Below, piece after piece: positions 34,119 through 44,908 of a stretch of 64,000 bases of DNA. The notes beneath the pieces were generated by a model. It worked only from the letters and a program-made list of their open reading frames with translations, searched no databases and was not told the origin of the DNA. Positions within the stretch are counted from its first letter, which is position 1, and every line of letters starts with the position of its first letter. The stretch is from Citromicrobium bathyomarinum (GTDB lineage: Bacteria > Pseudomonadota > Alphaproteobacteria > Sphingomonadales > Sphingomonadaceae). The position numbers and the translations under genes were made by a program. Location of the stretch: contig NZ_JAINWL010000002.1 of the NCBI RefSeq assembly GCF_021021475.1, positions 1 to 64,000 of the forward strand, in the 5' to 3' direction.

Positions 34119-35762
34119 TCAGAACGCGACCTGCGCGCCTGCCAGAATCACATTGGTATCCGCATCCTGGTTCGACCAGGTGCTGCCATCGGGGAAATTG
34201 CCCCCCGACAGGAAGTTGAGCGGGACGTACCCGTTCACGCGGATGAACTCGCCGAACAGGTTCACGTTCGGTGCTGGGAACCACGAACCGCCCAGCACGA
34301 TCTGGTTCTGCCGCCGCCAGGGGGAGCCTTCCTCACCCGAAATGAACTTCGAGAATTCGGCCGACAGCGCGAATTCGCGACGTTGCATGGTCAGGCTCTC
34401 GGCTCCGAAGCCGAAGCGGCCGCCGACGGTGAAGGCCTCGGGCTTCACTGCGTCATACACGCTCAGCGGGTTGGTCGGATCGGGCACGGCGGTGCCCGCC
34501 CATTCCTTCGTCGTCTTCGCATATTCGCCCATCAGCGTCAGCGGTCCATAGGTCAGCTTGCCATAGGCGGCGATGCCCGGGTTGTTGTCCTGACACGGGT
34601 TGAAGTGCGTGACCGGATAGTCCTGGCAATAGGCGGTGCCGCGCTGGTAGCTGGCACCGGCCATCAGCGCATTGCCCTCTCCGCCAAGGTCGATCGTGTA
34701 GCGCGCATCGACCGCGAAGTTGTTCGCGCGCGAAGGCACGCTGGTGCCCAGCACCGGAACGTTCGCCGAACGGAACTGCGCGCCACCCTGGATGATCATC
34801 CCGCGCACATGCAGCCCGCCCGAGACGAAGCCGACCTGTCCGCCATAGGCCAGCCCTGCGAAAGCGTGCCAGTTGGTCGAATTGGTGAACGGGTTGACCG
34901 TGTCGTTGAGCCCGAAGGGCGTGTCCATCTTGCCGACCAGAGCATAAACCGGCAGCTGGTCCAGATTGCCGAACATCACCCAGCCACGCCGCAGCTGGAT
35001 CTGGTTGCGCGCCAGCGCGGTGATCGTCCCCTGACCGAAGCTCTGCTCCGGATCGTACAGCAGTTCCGCGTAACCGGTGACGTTGGGCAGCAGCCGCGCG
35101 GTCAGCGCGAGGTTGGCCGAATGCAGCACCACTTCGGAGACATTGTCGCCCAGCTGGTTGGCGCTGGTCGGGTGGCGCATGAGGTAGCCGAACTTGGAGT
35201 CGACCGTCGCCCACTGGTAATTGGCGATCGCGGTGATCCCGCCCGACAGCGTCACCCGGTCGGTCAGTTCGCCCGATTGCAGCGCCGCCAGCTGCACCAG
35301 CGGCTTCGTGTTCACGTTCTCCGCATGGTCGAGCATCTGGTACGCATAGGCGGCGTTGGTGCCGACGAAGTTCTCCGATCCCGCCACCTGCATCTCACGC
35401 GGGTCGTCGGCTTCGGTGACCACATCGACCGGGCCGGCGGCGCCTGCCGTCGTCGCGACGCGTGCCGTGCCGGGAATCTCGGCTTGCGCAGCCGCCGCAG
35501 GCACCTGCGCGTCGGATGCCGCGACGACGACATCGCCTTGCGCGGCTTTCACACTGCGCATGTCTTCAAGCTGCGCGCGCAGCTGCTGGTTTTCGCTTTG
35601 CAGCGCATCGAGCCGGTCTTCGAGCGCCTCGAGACGATCGAGCACGGCAGAGTCCTGCGCGAGCGCCGGCGTGGCCAGCGTGAAGAGCGAAATACCCCCC
35701 AGAAGGATTGCGCATCGGCGCGCACGTCCGCGTGTTGCGGTTGGGCAACTATTGGTGTTCAT
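34119..35762 (-). CDS. coiled-coil-tailed outer-membrane porin (DcaP/LbtU-like)
   Basis: A 547-residue outer-membrane protein. A signal peptide (cut near LATPALA-Q) is followed by a coiled coil (about residues 40-75, heptad-like leucines in LDRLEALEDRLDALQSENQ). A linker of Ala/Val-rich sequence follows, then a beta-barrel (about 165-547) of alternating aromatic strands ending in Phe. The coiled coil plus barrel layout resembles DcaP-type trimeric porins and LbtU-like siderophore porins; the substrate is unknown. ATG 35762 is used; a GTG sits one codon upstream. It is transcribed alone with a 390-base region upstream. Confidence 0.82.
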   Translation of the reverse strand: MNTNSCPTATRGRARRCAILLGGISLFTLATPALAQDSAVLDRLEALEDRLDALQSENQQLRAQLEDMRSVKAAQGDVVVAASDAQVPAAAAQAEIPGTARVATTAGAAGPVDVVTEADDPREMQVAGSENFVGTNAAYAYQMLDHAENVNTKPLVQLAALQSGELTDRVTLSGGITAIANYQWATVDSKFGYLMRHPTSANQLGDNVSEVVLHSANLALTARLLPNVTGYAELLYDPEQSFGQGTITALARNQIQLRRGWVMFGNLDQLPVYALVGKMDTPFGLNDTVNPFTNSTNWHAFAGLAYGGQVGFVSGGLHVRGMIIQGGAQFRSANVPVLGTSVPSRANNFAVDARYTIDLGGEGNALMAGASYQRGTAYCQDYPVTHFNPCQDNNPGIAAYGKLTYGPLTLMGEYAKTTKEWAGTAVPDPTNPLSVYDAVKPEAFTVGGRFGFGAESLTMQRREFALSAEFSKFISGEEGSPWRRQNQIVLGGSWFPAPNVNLFGEFIRVNGYVPLNFLSGGNFPDGSTWSNQDADTNVILAGAQVAF

Positions 35763-36149
35763 CACGTATCCTTATGTCCAAGCGACGGCACCATTCAGAT
35801 TGCGAATAACGACCCAAATTACGCTGCAACCCCCAAAAGCCGCCGGTTGCGCGCGTTATAGCGCGTCAGCGAATGTGCCAAGTCTCAGATGGCAGCGTGT
35901 TCGAAAAATGTAGCAACGGCGCAACACAGACCTTCCCGTGCGACACCAGCCGAGCATTCTCGGGAATGCGGGTGCATGAAAACGCGCAGGAAAAGAGGGG
36001 GCGGCTCAAGGCTCCCCCACCCTGGGTCAGATCACCGGCGTATCACCAACCTTGGGCGCCCCATGCCGGGCCGTGCCCTCAACCCGGGCCTGTCACCGCC
36101 GTGACCGTCCGAATCCCCGTCTCATCGGCGATCCGCATGGCCGCGGTCC
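35763..36149. other. 387-base gene-free region upstream of the porin gene
   Basis: No convincing open frame was found. The half next to the porin (35763-35870) is AT-rich relative to the genome and probably holds its promoter; I could not fix the -10 and -35 boxes. Around 35991-36019 a five-bp G/C stem with a T run on the minus strand may be a terminator for the acyl-CoA ligase gene, 130 bases beyond its stop. An inverted repeat (GCGCGTTATAGCGCG-like) lies near 35855-35869. Confidence 0.5.
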
Positions 36150-37961
36150 TCAGCTGCGATAGAGGGCGTTCAGCCGATCGCCGTAGCGTTCCCTGATCTT
36201 GTGCCGCCGGATCTTCATGCTCGGCGTCATTTCCTCATTCTCGATCGAGAACGGCTCGTCGGCGAAGGCGAACCCGCGCACCTTCTCGACCACCGACAGT
36301 TCCGCATTGACCCGGTCGATCGCCTTGCGGATTTCCGCGCGAAACTCGGGCAGCTCGAGCACTTTCTTGCAGTCGAGCGACTTGTTCTGCGAATTGCACC
36401 AGTCGAGCGCCCACTCGGTATCGGGTACGATCAGCCCGACCACGTAGGGCCGCCGGTCGCCGACCACCATCGCCTGCCCGATCTCGGGCTGGAGGGTCAG
36501 CATCCCCTCAAGCTTCTGGGGCGCGACATTGTCGCCCTTGTCGTTGACGATCATGTCCTTCTTGCGGTCGGTGATGACGATCCGGCCCTTGTCGTCGATG
36601 TAGCCGATATCGCCAGTGTGCAGCCAGCCGTCCTTCAGCGCGCGGTCGGTTTCGCCTTGGTTCTGCCAGTAACCATGCATCACCAACTCGCCACGGCACA
36701 GGATTTCGCCATCCTCGGCAATCCTGACCTCAACGCCCTTCATCGGCGGGCCGACCGTGTCCATCGACACGCCGGCAGAAGGCCTGTTGCAGCTGATCAC
36801 CGGCCCCGCCTCGGTCTGGCCATAGCCTTGCATCATCGGCAGGCCGAGCGCCTGGAAAAAGATCCCGACATCGGGGTTGAGCGGCGCGCCGCCCGAAACC
36901 ATCGCCTTGATCCGGCCGCCGAATTTCTGGCGGATCTTGGGCCTCAAAAGCTTGCCGACGAGCGCATCCATCGGCTTGTCGCGCAGGCGCTTCTTGCCCT
37001 TGTTGGCGGCCCGCTCCTCTATCTCCAGCGCGCGGTCCAGCAGGAAACTCGCAGCGCCGCCCTGCTTGGCGATCTGCTTCATGATCCGCGTGCGCAGTAC
37101 TTCGAACAGGCGCGGGACCACGACCATCACAGTCGGGCTGGTTTCCTCGATATTGCTGGCGAGCTTCTCCAGCCCCTCGGCATAGAAGATCTGCGCGCCG
37201 ACACCGATCGGCAGGAATTGCCCGCCGGTATGTTCGTAGGCGTGGCTCAGCGGGAGGAAGGAGAGGAAGCGCTCATCGTTCGACAGGTCGAAATCGTCGA
37301 TCAGGATGTCCGCAGCGCCCGCGACATTGCACAGGATCGCGCCATGGTGCTGCAACACGCCGCGCGGTGCGCCGCCGGTGCCGCTGGTATAGATGATGCA
37401 GGCAGTGTCCCGGCGCCCGATCTTGGCGATTCGCGCATCGACTGCGGCGCGCGCGGCCTTCGCATCGCCCTGCGTCATCCGCTCCCACCCATGGCAGGCC
37501 AGGTTGCCGCCCTGGTATCCGCGCACGCTTTCGATCGGAATGATGTGTTCGGCAATGCCGGTCGCGAAGATCGCCGGGATCAGAGGGCCGGATAGCTTTT
37601 CGTTCGACACGATCACCGCCCGCGCACCCGAATTGTCGAGGATGTGGACGTGGTCGCGCTCGGTATTGGTGGTGTAGGCGGGCACGGTGATGCAGCCTGC
37701 CGCCATGATCGCGAGGTCTGAAATGCACCATTCGGGCCGGTTCTCGCTCACCAGCATGACCCGGTCGCCGTCCCTGAGGCCGAGGCCGCGCAGGTTCTCC
37801 GCCAGCAGGCACACCTGATCGGCGGCCTCCCGCCAGCTGATGGTCTGCCACTCGCCAGCGACCTTGCGCCCGAGGAAGGGCTTGTCGCCGCCCGCGTCGG
37901 CGCGTTTCAGGAACAATGAGACGAGGTTGCTCGCCCGTTCAATCTCTTCAAGCTGCGTCAA
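36150..37961 (-). CDS. AMP-dependent long-chain acyl-CoA synthetase
   Basis: A 603-residue adenylate-forming enzyme that activates a fatty or aromatic acid to its CoA thioester. The P-loop is YTSGTGGAPRG at residues 191-201 (a TGGAPR variant of the usual TTGxPKG). Later motifs include MMQGYGQTEAGP and GWLHTGDIGYIDDKGR, the catalytic Lys being near MTPSMKIRRHK close to the C-terminus. The start is TTG at 37961: no ATG or GTG exists in frame before MLVSEN, and a GGGAG site lies about 11 bases upstream. It follows the ggt gene by 94 bases on the same strand. Fatty acid is the likely substrate. Confidence 0.9.
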   Translation of the reverse strand: MTQLEEIERASNLVSLFLKRADAGGDKPFLGRKVAGEWQTISWREAADQVCLLAENLRGLGLRDGDRVMLVSENRPEWCISDLAIMAAGCITVPAYTTNTERDHVHILDNSGARAVIVSNEKLSGPLIPAIFATGIAEHIIPIESVRGYQGGNLACHGWERMTQGDAKAARAAVDARIAKIGRRDTACIIYTSGTGGAPRGVLQHHGAILCNVAGAADILIDDFDLSNDERFLSFLPLSHAYEHTGGQFLPIGVGAQIFYAEGLEKLASNIEETSPTVMVVVPRLFEVLRTRIMKQIAKQGGAASFLLDRALEIEERAANKGKKRLRDKPMDALVGKLLRPKIRQKFGGRIKAMVSGGAPLNPDVGIFFQALGLPMMQGYGQTEAGPVISCNRPSAGVSMDTVGPPMKGVEVRIAEDGEILCRGELVMHGYWQNQGETDRALKDGWLHTGDIGYIDDKGRIVITDRKKDMIVNDKGDNVAPQKLEGMLTLQPEIGQAMVVGDRRPYVVGLIVPDTEWALDWCNSQNKSLDCKKVLELPEFRAEIRKAIDRVNAELSVVEKVRGFAFADEPFSIENEEMTPSMKIRRHKIRERYGDRLNALYRS

Positions 37962-38055
37962 AGCCGCACCGTCTCCCAGGTTTCGTTATTTTTATAACTA
38001 TGTGCGGCGATCTAGGCTCCCGGCAGGATTACGGCAAGCGCGGGGGCCGATGCCC

Positions 38056-39783
38056 TCAGGGCAGTTCCAGCTGCCCTTCGAGCCGCGGATCGCGCGCCGA
38101 GACCCAGCGATCGCCCTCTCGCACCACGATCCCTGCCTTCACCGGTGCGGGGCGAATGGTCAGCATGGTGTGGCCGAGCGAGCGGAAGGCGTCCTGGCTG
38201 TCCGCCAGCCACGTGCCTTCTTCCAGCAGCACGCTGTCGCCGAACGCCATGACGAAGGGCAGACCCAGCGCGTCTTCGGGAGCCAGCCCGAAATCGATCA
38301 CGCCGATGATGCTGCGCGCGGTCTGCACGGGGATCGTGCTGCCGCCGGCCGCGCCGACCGCCATGAACGGCTGACCCTGCGGGTCGTAGACCACCACCGG
38401 CGCCATCGAGCTGCGCGGGCGCTTGCCACCCTCCACCCGGTTCGCGACAGACTTCCCGTCGACCGTGGGCGAGCGGCTGAAATCGGTCAGCTCGTTGTTG
38501 AGATAGAACCCGTCGACCATCAGCCCCGATCCGAAGGCGCTTTCGATGGTCGAGGTATAGCTGATCATCGTGCCTGCATCGTCGACCACCGCGATATGCG
38601 AGGTGCCGCGCTCCTCGGGCTCGTCGCCATCGGCCAGCGCCAGGTCCGCGCCTTCGGGCGTGCCGGGCTTCACTTCGGCCAGAGTGCTGCCGGGCAGGAT
38701 CAGCGCGCCGCGCCGCGCGAGGTAATCGGGCGCGATCAGTCCGGCGGCGGGGACGGGCACGAAATCGCTGTCCGCAAGGTAGAGTTCGCGATCGGCATAG
38801 GCGAGCCGCTGGGATTCGAGGAACAGGTGCCAGGTCACCGGATTGCGCGGGCCGAGTGCGGCAAGATCGAACCGCTCCAGCTGGCCGATGATCTGCATCA
38901 CCGCGACCCCGCCCGAGGTCGGCGGCCCCATCGCGCAGATGCGATAGGCGCGGTAGCGGGTGCACAGCGGCGCGCGCTCCTTCGCGACATAGCCTTCGAT
39001 ATCGCGCACGGTCATCGCCCCGCTGCGCGGTGTGTCGTCGGCGACTGTCTTCGCGATCCGCTCGGCAAAATCGCCGTCGTAGAATGCATCGGGCCCGGCC
39101 TGCGCGATTCTCTCGAGCGTGCGGGCCAGCGCCGGGTTGGTCAGCGTGGAGCCGATCGCGACCGGCGCGCCTGCCGCATCGTAGTACAGCGCCTTGCCCT
39201 GATCGCTGCGCGCGCCGGTATCGGCGCTGTCGGACAGCGACTTGTTGAGCCGCGGGTTCACGCGGAAGCCGTCGCGCGCCAGCGCGATCGCGGGTTCGAA
39301 CAGCTGGGCCCAGGGCAGCTTGCCGTGCTCTGCATGGGCCTTCGCGGCAAGCGCGAGGTTGCCCGGGACGCCGACGCTCAGCCCGCTGCGCACCGAATCG
39401 CGGAACGGCGGCACCCTGCCGTCCTTGTCGAGGAACCAGTCAGGCGTTGCCCCAGCGGGGGCGGTTTCGCGCCCGTCATAGGTCGTGACCGTGCCATCGG
39501 CATCGCCCAGCACCATGAAGCCGCCGCCGCCGATCCCGGAGCTTTGCGGCTCGACCACGGTCAGCGCGAGCATCACCGCGATTGCCGCGTCAGTTGCGGT
39601 CCCGCCCCGGCGCAGCATTTCGTAGCCGGCCTCCTGCGCCCGCGGGTCTGCGGCGCTGACTGCGCCTTGGGTCGCCTGCGGAGCAGCGGTTTCGACCGGC
39701 GCGACGGGGGCAGTCGCGCAGCCTGCGAGCGAAAGGGCGGCGGCGATCCCGAACAGCGGGGCTTTGAAGGTTCTGGCGAGCAT
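38056..39783 (-). CDS. ggt: gamma-glutamyltransferase (periplasmic)
   Basis: A 575-residue N-terminal nucleophile hydrolase. The leader carries a lipobox-like ALSLAGCATAP, so the protein is probably lipid-anchored or periplasmic. The proenzyme self-cleaves in front of a Thr: the site RGTSHIAVVD (Thr394) matches Escherichia coli Thr391, giving large and small subunits. Later segments (TSTIESAFGSG, YLNNELTDFS) bind the gamma-glutamyl group. It hydrolyses glutathione and moves its glutamyl group. It is eight bases downstream of pyrD on the same strand, probably one message. Confidence 0.93.
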   Translation of the reverse strand: MLARTFKAPLFGIAAALSLAGCATAPVAPVETAAPQATQGAVSAADPRAQEAGYEMLRRGGTATDAAIAVMLALTVVEPQSSGIGGGGFMVLGDADGTVTTYDGRETAPAGATPDWFLDKDGRVPPFRDSVRSGLSVGVPGNLALAAKAHAEHGKLPWAQLFEPAIALARDGFRVNPRLNKSLSDSADTGARSDQGKALYYDAAGAPVAIGSTLTNPALARTLERIAQAGPDAFYDGDFAERIAKTVADDTPRSGAMTVRDIEGYVAKERAPLCTRYRAYRICAMGPPTSGGVAVMQIIGQLERFDLAALGPRNPVTWHLFLESQRLAYADRELYLADSDFVPVPAAGLIAPDYLARRGALILPGSTLAEVKPGTPEGADLALADGDEPEERGTSHIAVVDDAGTMISYTSTIESAFGSGLMVDGFYLNNELTDFSRSPTVDGKSVANRVEGGKRPRSSMAPVVVYDPQGQPFMAVGAAGGSTIPVQTARSIIGVIDFGLAPEDALGLPFVMAFGDSVLLEEGTWLADSQDAFRSLGHTMLTIRPAPVKAGIVVREGDRWVSARDPRLEGQLELP

Positions 39784-39791
39784 GGCGATCC

Positions 39792-40826
39792 TCAGGCTTG
39801 CGATCCGATGGCGTCCTCAATCGACGCAAAGCCTTCCGCCCGCAACCTTTGCGAAAGGCCCTTGGCGATCCGGCGGCCGAGCATCGGCCCGTGATAGACC
39901 ATCGCGGAGTAGAGCTGCACCAGGCTCGCGCCCGCGACGATCCGCTCCCACGCGGCGTCGGCGCTGTCGATCCCGCCGGCAGCGATCAGCGGGATCTCGC
40001 CCCCGGTCGCCTTGCGGAAATCCTTCAGCCGCTGAAGCGCGAGCGGCGCGAGCGGCGCGCCCGACAGTCCGCCCGCCTCGTCGGCATGGTTCGACTTGAG
40101 CGGCGGGCGGGCGAGCGTGGTGTTGGAGATAATCAGCGCGGCAAGCGGGCTGCCCAGAGCAACCTTCGCGATCGCGTCGATCTCGCTCGGCTCCAGATCG
40201 GGCGCAAGTTTCAGGAAGACCGGGGTTGCCCGCTCTCCGCGTGCCTCGAACACACCGTCGAGCAGGTGCTTGAGCGCATCGCCCGTCTGCAGGTCGCGCA
40301 GGCCCGGCGTGTTCGGGCTCGAAATGTTGATCGTCAGATAGCTGGCGAGCGGGGCCATCAGCTCGGTCATCAGCGCATAATCGGCGATGCGATCGTCGCT
40401 GTCCTTGTTGGCGCCGATGTTGATCCCGACGATCCCGGGCCTGCCCGCACGCTTGCGGAGACGCCTGTGCGCGGCCTCGGCCCCGCCATTGTTGAAGCCC
40501 ATGCGGTTGATGACCGCACGATCCTCCGCCAGCCGGAACAGGCGTGGGCGCGGATTGCCCGCCTGCGGCAGCGGGGTGATCGTGCCGACCTCGACGAAGC
40601 CGAAGCCGAGCCCCAGCAGCGCATCGGGCACTTCGGCATCCTTGTCGTAGCCCGGCGCAACGCCGACCGGGCTGGGGAAGGTGACCCCGCCGATGGTCAC
40701 GCCAAGCGCCGGATCGTGGCGCGGCGGGCGGCCTGTCGGCAGGCGCTTGAGCCCGGCAAGCGACAGGCGGTGCGCGCGTTCGGGGTCGAGCGTGAAGAGC
40801 AGCGGGCGAGCAAGCGGGAACAGCAT
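39792..40826 (-). CDS. pyrD: quinone-dependent dihydroorotate dehydrogenase
   Basis: A 344-residue class 2 enzyme that oxidises dihydroorotate to orotate in pyrimidine synthesis and reduces quinone at the membrane. The N-terminal helices bind quinone, and FMN motifs are VAPGYDKDAEVP, NRMGFNN and NISSPNTPGLRDLQ; the active-site base is the Ser in that loop (class 2). ATG 40826 (MLFPLARP) is preferred over 40850 for length. It precedes ggt with an eight-base gap and is divergent from the DUF885 gene. Confidence 0.93.
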   Translation of the reverse strand: MLFPLARPLLFTLDPERAHRLSLAGLKRLPTGRPPRHDPALGVTIGGVTFPSPVGVAPGYDKDAEVPDALLGLGFGFVEVGTITPLPQAGNPRPRLFRLAEDRAVINRMGFNNGGAEAAHRRLRKRAGRPGIVGINIGANKDSDDRIADYALMTELMAPLASYLTINISSPNTPGLRDLQTGDALKHLLDGVFEARGERATPVFLKLAPDLEPSEIDAIAKVALGSPLAALIISNTTLARPPLKSNHADEAGGLSGAPLAPLALQRLKDFRKATGGEIPLIAAGGIDSADAAWERIVAGASLVQLYSAMVYHGPMLGRRIAKGLSQRLRAEGFASIEDAIGSQA

Positions 40827-40943
40827 CGCGCCATGCCCTATGCTGGCCATCGCGAGGTGTCGACTGTCGTTTGCAGCGCCCTATCATTGGCGCGCTGCCT
40901 CGGGCAGGGTGGCCGAAACATGCAATTCTTGGGGAGACGCCGC

Positions 40944-42770
40944 ATGACCAACACCCGCATTCCGGGCCAGACCGCCATCGTCCTGCTCGCGAGCCTGGGG
41001 CTCGCCGCTTGCACCACCACGCAGACCGAGACCAGCACCGCGCCGGTCGCGAGCGCGGAGGCACCCGCCGCGCAGGTTCCGGCGGATATCGACACTTTAT
41101 TCGACCGGTACGACGCGGCGCAGCTGGAAATGTCGCCGCTGACCAAGGCCTATCGCGGGATTCGCGACGAGGATTACGGCACCTGGGGCGACTTTTCCGA
41201 TCAGGCGGAGGTGCGCGAACAGGCGCTGTTGCAGGACACTGCGGCGGCCATGCGGGAGGGCTACGATGTCGCCACGCTCTCGCCGCAGGATGCGCTGTCC
41301 TACCGCCTGTTCGACGCGATGGCGAAGCGCTCCGCCTCGCTCTTCCCGTACCGCGACTACGGCTACATCTTCGACCAGATGAGCGGTGCGCAAAGCCAGC
41401 TCCCCGCCTTCCTGATCAATATCCACGCGGTGCAGAACGCCGATCAGGCGACCGACTATATCTCGCGGATCGATGGGCTGGGCGATGTAATCGACACGCT
41501 GACCGCCCAATCGCGCGAGCGTGCCGATGCGGGCGTGATGCCGCCCGACTGGGTCTATCCCTACGTCATTTCGGATGTTCGCAACCTGCTCGACGCGGGT
41601 GAAAACAGCGCGGTGCTGGAAGATTTCCGGGGTAAAGTTGGCGAACTCAATTTGCTCGACGCTGAGCGCGCGTCGCTCGTGGCGCAGGCCACCTTGGCCT
41701 GGAACGACAGCGCGGTGCCTGCCTATCGTCGCCTGCTCGCCGAGATGGAGCGGCAGCAGGCCATTGCGCCGACCGATGACGGAATCTGGCGTTTGCCCGA
41801 GGGCGAGGCGTATTACTCCGCGCTGCTCAAGAACTATACCACGACCGACCTCACCGCCGACCAAATCCACCGGATCGGGCTGGAGAATGTCGCGCGGATC
41901 CACGACGAGATGCGCGCGATCATGGACCAGGTCGGGTTCGAGGGAAGCTTGCAGGAATTCTTCGAATTCACCCGCACCGACGACCGCTTCTATTACGACA
42001 CGCGCGAGGCCTATCTGGCCGATGCGCAGGCGCGGCTGGATGCGATGGAAGCCAAGCTGCCCGAGTTCTTCGCAACGCTCCCCAAGGCCCCGCTGCAGGT
42101 CAAGCCGGTCGAGGCGTTTCGCGAAAAGAGCGCAGGAAAAGCCTTCTACCAGAGCCCCGCACCCGACGGCTCGCGCCCCGGCACCTATTACGTGAACCTC
42201 TATAACCTGAAGGACATGAGCAGGAACGAGCTCGAAGCGCTCGCCTATCATGAAGGCCTGCCCGGCCATCACCTCCAGCGCACGATCCAGACCGAGCTGG
42301 GCGATGTGCCGCCCTTCCGCCGCTTCGGCGGGGTGACCGCCTATACCGAAGGCTGGGGCCTCTATTCGGAGGAGCTGGGCAAGGACATGGGCTTCTACAC
42401 CGATCCCTATGCCGATTTCGGGCGGCTGCAGATGGAGCTGTGGCGCGCGTGCCGGCTGGTGGTCGACACCGGCATCCACTCCAAGCGCTGGAGCCGTGAG
42501 CAGGCGATCCAGTACCTGAAGGACAATACGCCCAATCCCGAGGGCGACATCCGCAAGGCGATCGAACGCTATGTCGTCTATCCCGGCCAGGCGACCGCCT
42601 ACATGATCGGCAAATTGAAGATCATGGAGCTGCGTGAACAGGCACGCGCCGAGCTGGGTGAGGATTTCGACATCCGCGAATTCCACGATGCCGTTCTGCT
42701 GCCCGGGCCCGTGCCGCTCGATATTCTGGAGGAGAATGTCGAGGCGTGGGTGGCGAACAAGAAGGGCTGA
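40944..42770 (+). CDS. DUF885 family lipoprotein peptidase-like protein
   Basis: A 608-residue protein with lipobox LAAC after a signal sequence. The family (DUF885) is a zinc-metallopeptidase-like fold, and a probable metal site is YHEGLPGHHLQ near residue 435, followed by a Glu-rich helix (TEGWGLYSEELG). Some members are secreted dipeptidases, but this specificity is not known. ATG 40944 is chosen because GGGGAGAC lies at the right distance; the 39798-40943 frame upstream runs opposite pyrD and is spurious. It is divergent from pyrD and followed by a REP-like doublet and a terminator. Confidence 0.88.
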   Translation: MTNTRIPGQTAIVLLASLGLAACTTTQTETSTAPVASAEAPAAQVPADIDTLFDRYDAAQLEMSPLTKAYRGIRDEDYGTWGDFSDQAEVREQALLQDTAAAMREGYDVATLSPQDALSYRLFDAMAKRSASLFPYRDYGYIFDQMSGAQSQLPAFLINIHAVQNADQATDYISRIDGLGDVIDTLTAQSRERADAGVMPPDWVYPYVISDVRNLLDAGENSAVLEDFRGKVGELNLLDAERASLVAQATLAWNDSAVPAYRRLLAEMERQQAIAPTDDGIWRLPEGEAYYSALLKNYTTTDLTADQIHRIGLENVARIHDEMRAIMDQVGFEGSLQEFFEFTRTDDRFYYDTREAYLADAQARLDAMEAKLPEFFATLPKAPLQVKPVEAFREKSAGKAFYQSPAPDGSRPGTYYVNLYNLKDMSRNELEALAYHEGLPGHHLQRTIQTELGDVPPFRRFGGVTAYTEGWGLYSEELGKDMGFYTDPYADFGRLQMELWRACRLVVDTGIHSKRWSREQAIQYLKDNTPNPEGDIRKAIERYVVYPGQATAYMIGKLKIMELREQARAELGEDFDIREFHDAVLLPGPVPLDILEENVEAWVANKKG

Positions 42771-42784
42771 ACCGCATCCCCACG

Positions 42785-42868
42785 CGTCACCCCCGCGAAG
42801 GCGGGGGTCCCGCTTCTTGTCGACAGGGCCGCCACAACAGCGGGATTCCCGCCTTCGCGGGAATGACG
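42785..42868. repeat. REP-like palindromic doublet (type A)
   Basis: Two 30-base arms in inverted orientation (42785-42814 and 42839-42868) start and end with CGTCA and TCCCGCT. Each arm folds into its own seven-bp hairpin around GAAG. The arms differ at four positions, and the changes pair up (CC..GG in one, TT..AA in the other), so each hairpin is kept. It belongs to the widespread CGTCATTCCCGCGAAGGCGGG intergenic repeat type. No transposase is nearby. It follows the DUF885 gene. Confidence 0.85.
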
Positions 42869-42881
42869 AAGGGAGTGCAAA

Positions 42882-42903
42882 CGACTCGCAAGAGTCGGGT
42901 TTT
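42882..42903 (+). terminator. rho-independent terminator with GCAA loop
   Basis: CGACTC, a GCAA tetraloop and GAGTCG form a six-bp stem (42882-42897), followed by GG and four T. It probably ends the DUF885 transcript. Both stem arms contain GANTC (42883-42887 and 42892-42896), potential CcrM methylation sites. Confidence 0.6.
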
Positions 42904-42911
42904 GGTTGAAA

Positions 42912-42930
42912 TCGGACTGATTTAGTCCGA
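42912..42930. promoter_or_regulatory. inverted repeat, candidate operator for the IscR-like regulator
   Basis: TCGGACT-GATTT-AGTCCGA is a perfect seven-bp inverted repeat with a five-base spacer, ending ten bases before the regulator start. Its size, centre and position fit a dimeric Rrf2 protein, and the GGACT half-site resembles published alphaproteobacterial IscR motifs from memory. It probably gives autoregulation of the suf operon. Confidence 0.6.
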
Positions 42931-42940
42931 ATTGGCTGGC

Positions 42941-43392
42941 ATGCGCCTCAGCAACCTTGCCGACTACGCCATCGTGATCATGGCCGCAACCGCCCGCAAA
43001 TGCGGTTCGGCGTCGCTTGTCGAGGCCGACAGAAGAAAGCGCGGACGCGTGTCGTCGGCCGATCTGGCGCAGGAAACCGGCATTCCGGTGCCGACCGCGC
43101 AGAAGATCGTCAGCAAGCTGAGCGCGGCTGGCCTGCTCCGCTCCACCAGAGGCGCGGGCGGCGGGCTCCAGCTGGGCCGGCCTGCGGCGGCGATCAGCAT
43201 GGCCGACATCGTCGAAGCGATCGAAGGGCCTATCGCGCTCGTCAGTTGCATCGACACCGGCGATTGCGCAGTCGAGCACGAATGCAGCGTCAAACCGCAC
43301 TGGCCGGTGGTCAACGCCGCGGTGCGCGGCGCGCTGGCCGAGGTTTCGCTGGCGAAAATTGCGGGCGCAGTACCTGCACAGAAAGAAGTGGC

Positions 43393-43396
<4 letters not shown>
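42941..43396 (+). CDS. Rrf2/IscR-type iron-sulfur regulator of the suf operon
   Basis: A 151-residue winged-helix protein. The recognition helix region is [17 protein letters not shown], and three cysteines at 103, 109 and 115 have the C-x5-C-x5-C spacing of IscR, where they hold a [2Fe-2S] cluster with a nearby histidine. Between helix 1 and the recognition motif the protein has a charged insert (about 20-36, [15 protein letters not shown]). ATG 42941 overlaps no gene upstream. A perfect inverted repeat lies directly in front of it. The stop overlaps sufB (ATGA). It presumably senses cluster demand and controls the suf genes. Confidence 0.85.
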
Positions 43397-44886
<1,490 letters not shown>

Positions 44887-44908
44887 TCGGCGCCACCCTC
44901 TACCCCCT

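Noticed and set aside
37840-39894. A 684-residue frame opposite ggt and part of the acyl-CoA ligase gene.
   Set aside because: Translation is Arg/Gly/His/Asp-rich without motifs. The minus-strand genes explain the sequence.
39798-40943. A long upstream extension of the DUF885 frame that would give a protein of about 990 residues.
   Set aside because: It runs opposite pyrD, has low-complexity Arg/Ala-rich translation and lacks domains. The ATG at 40944 has a ribosome site and a signal peptide.
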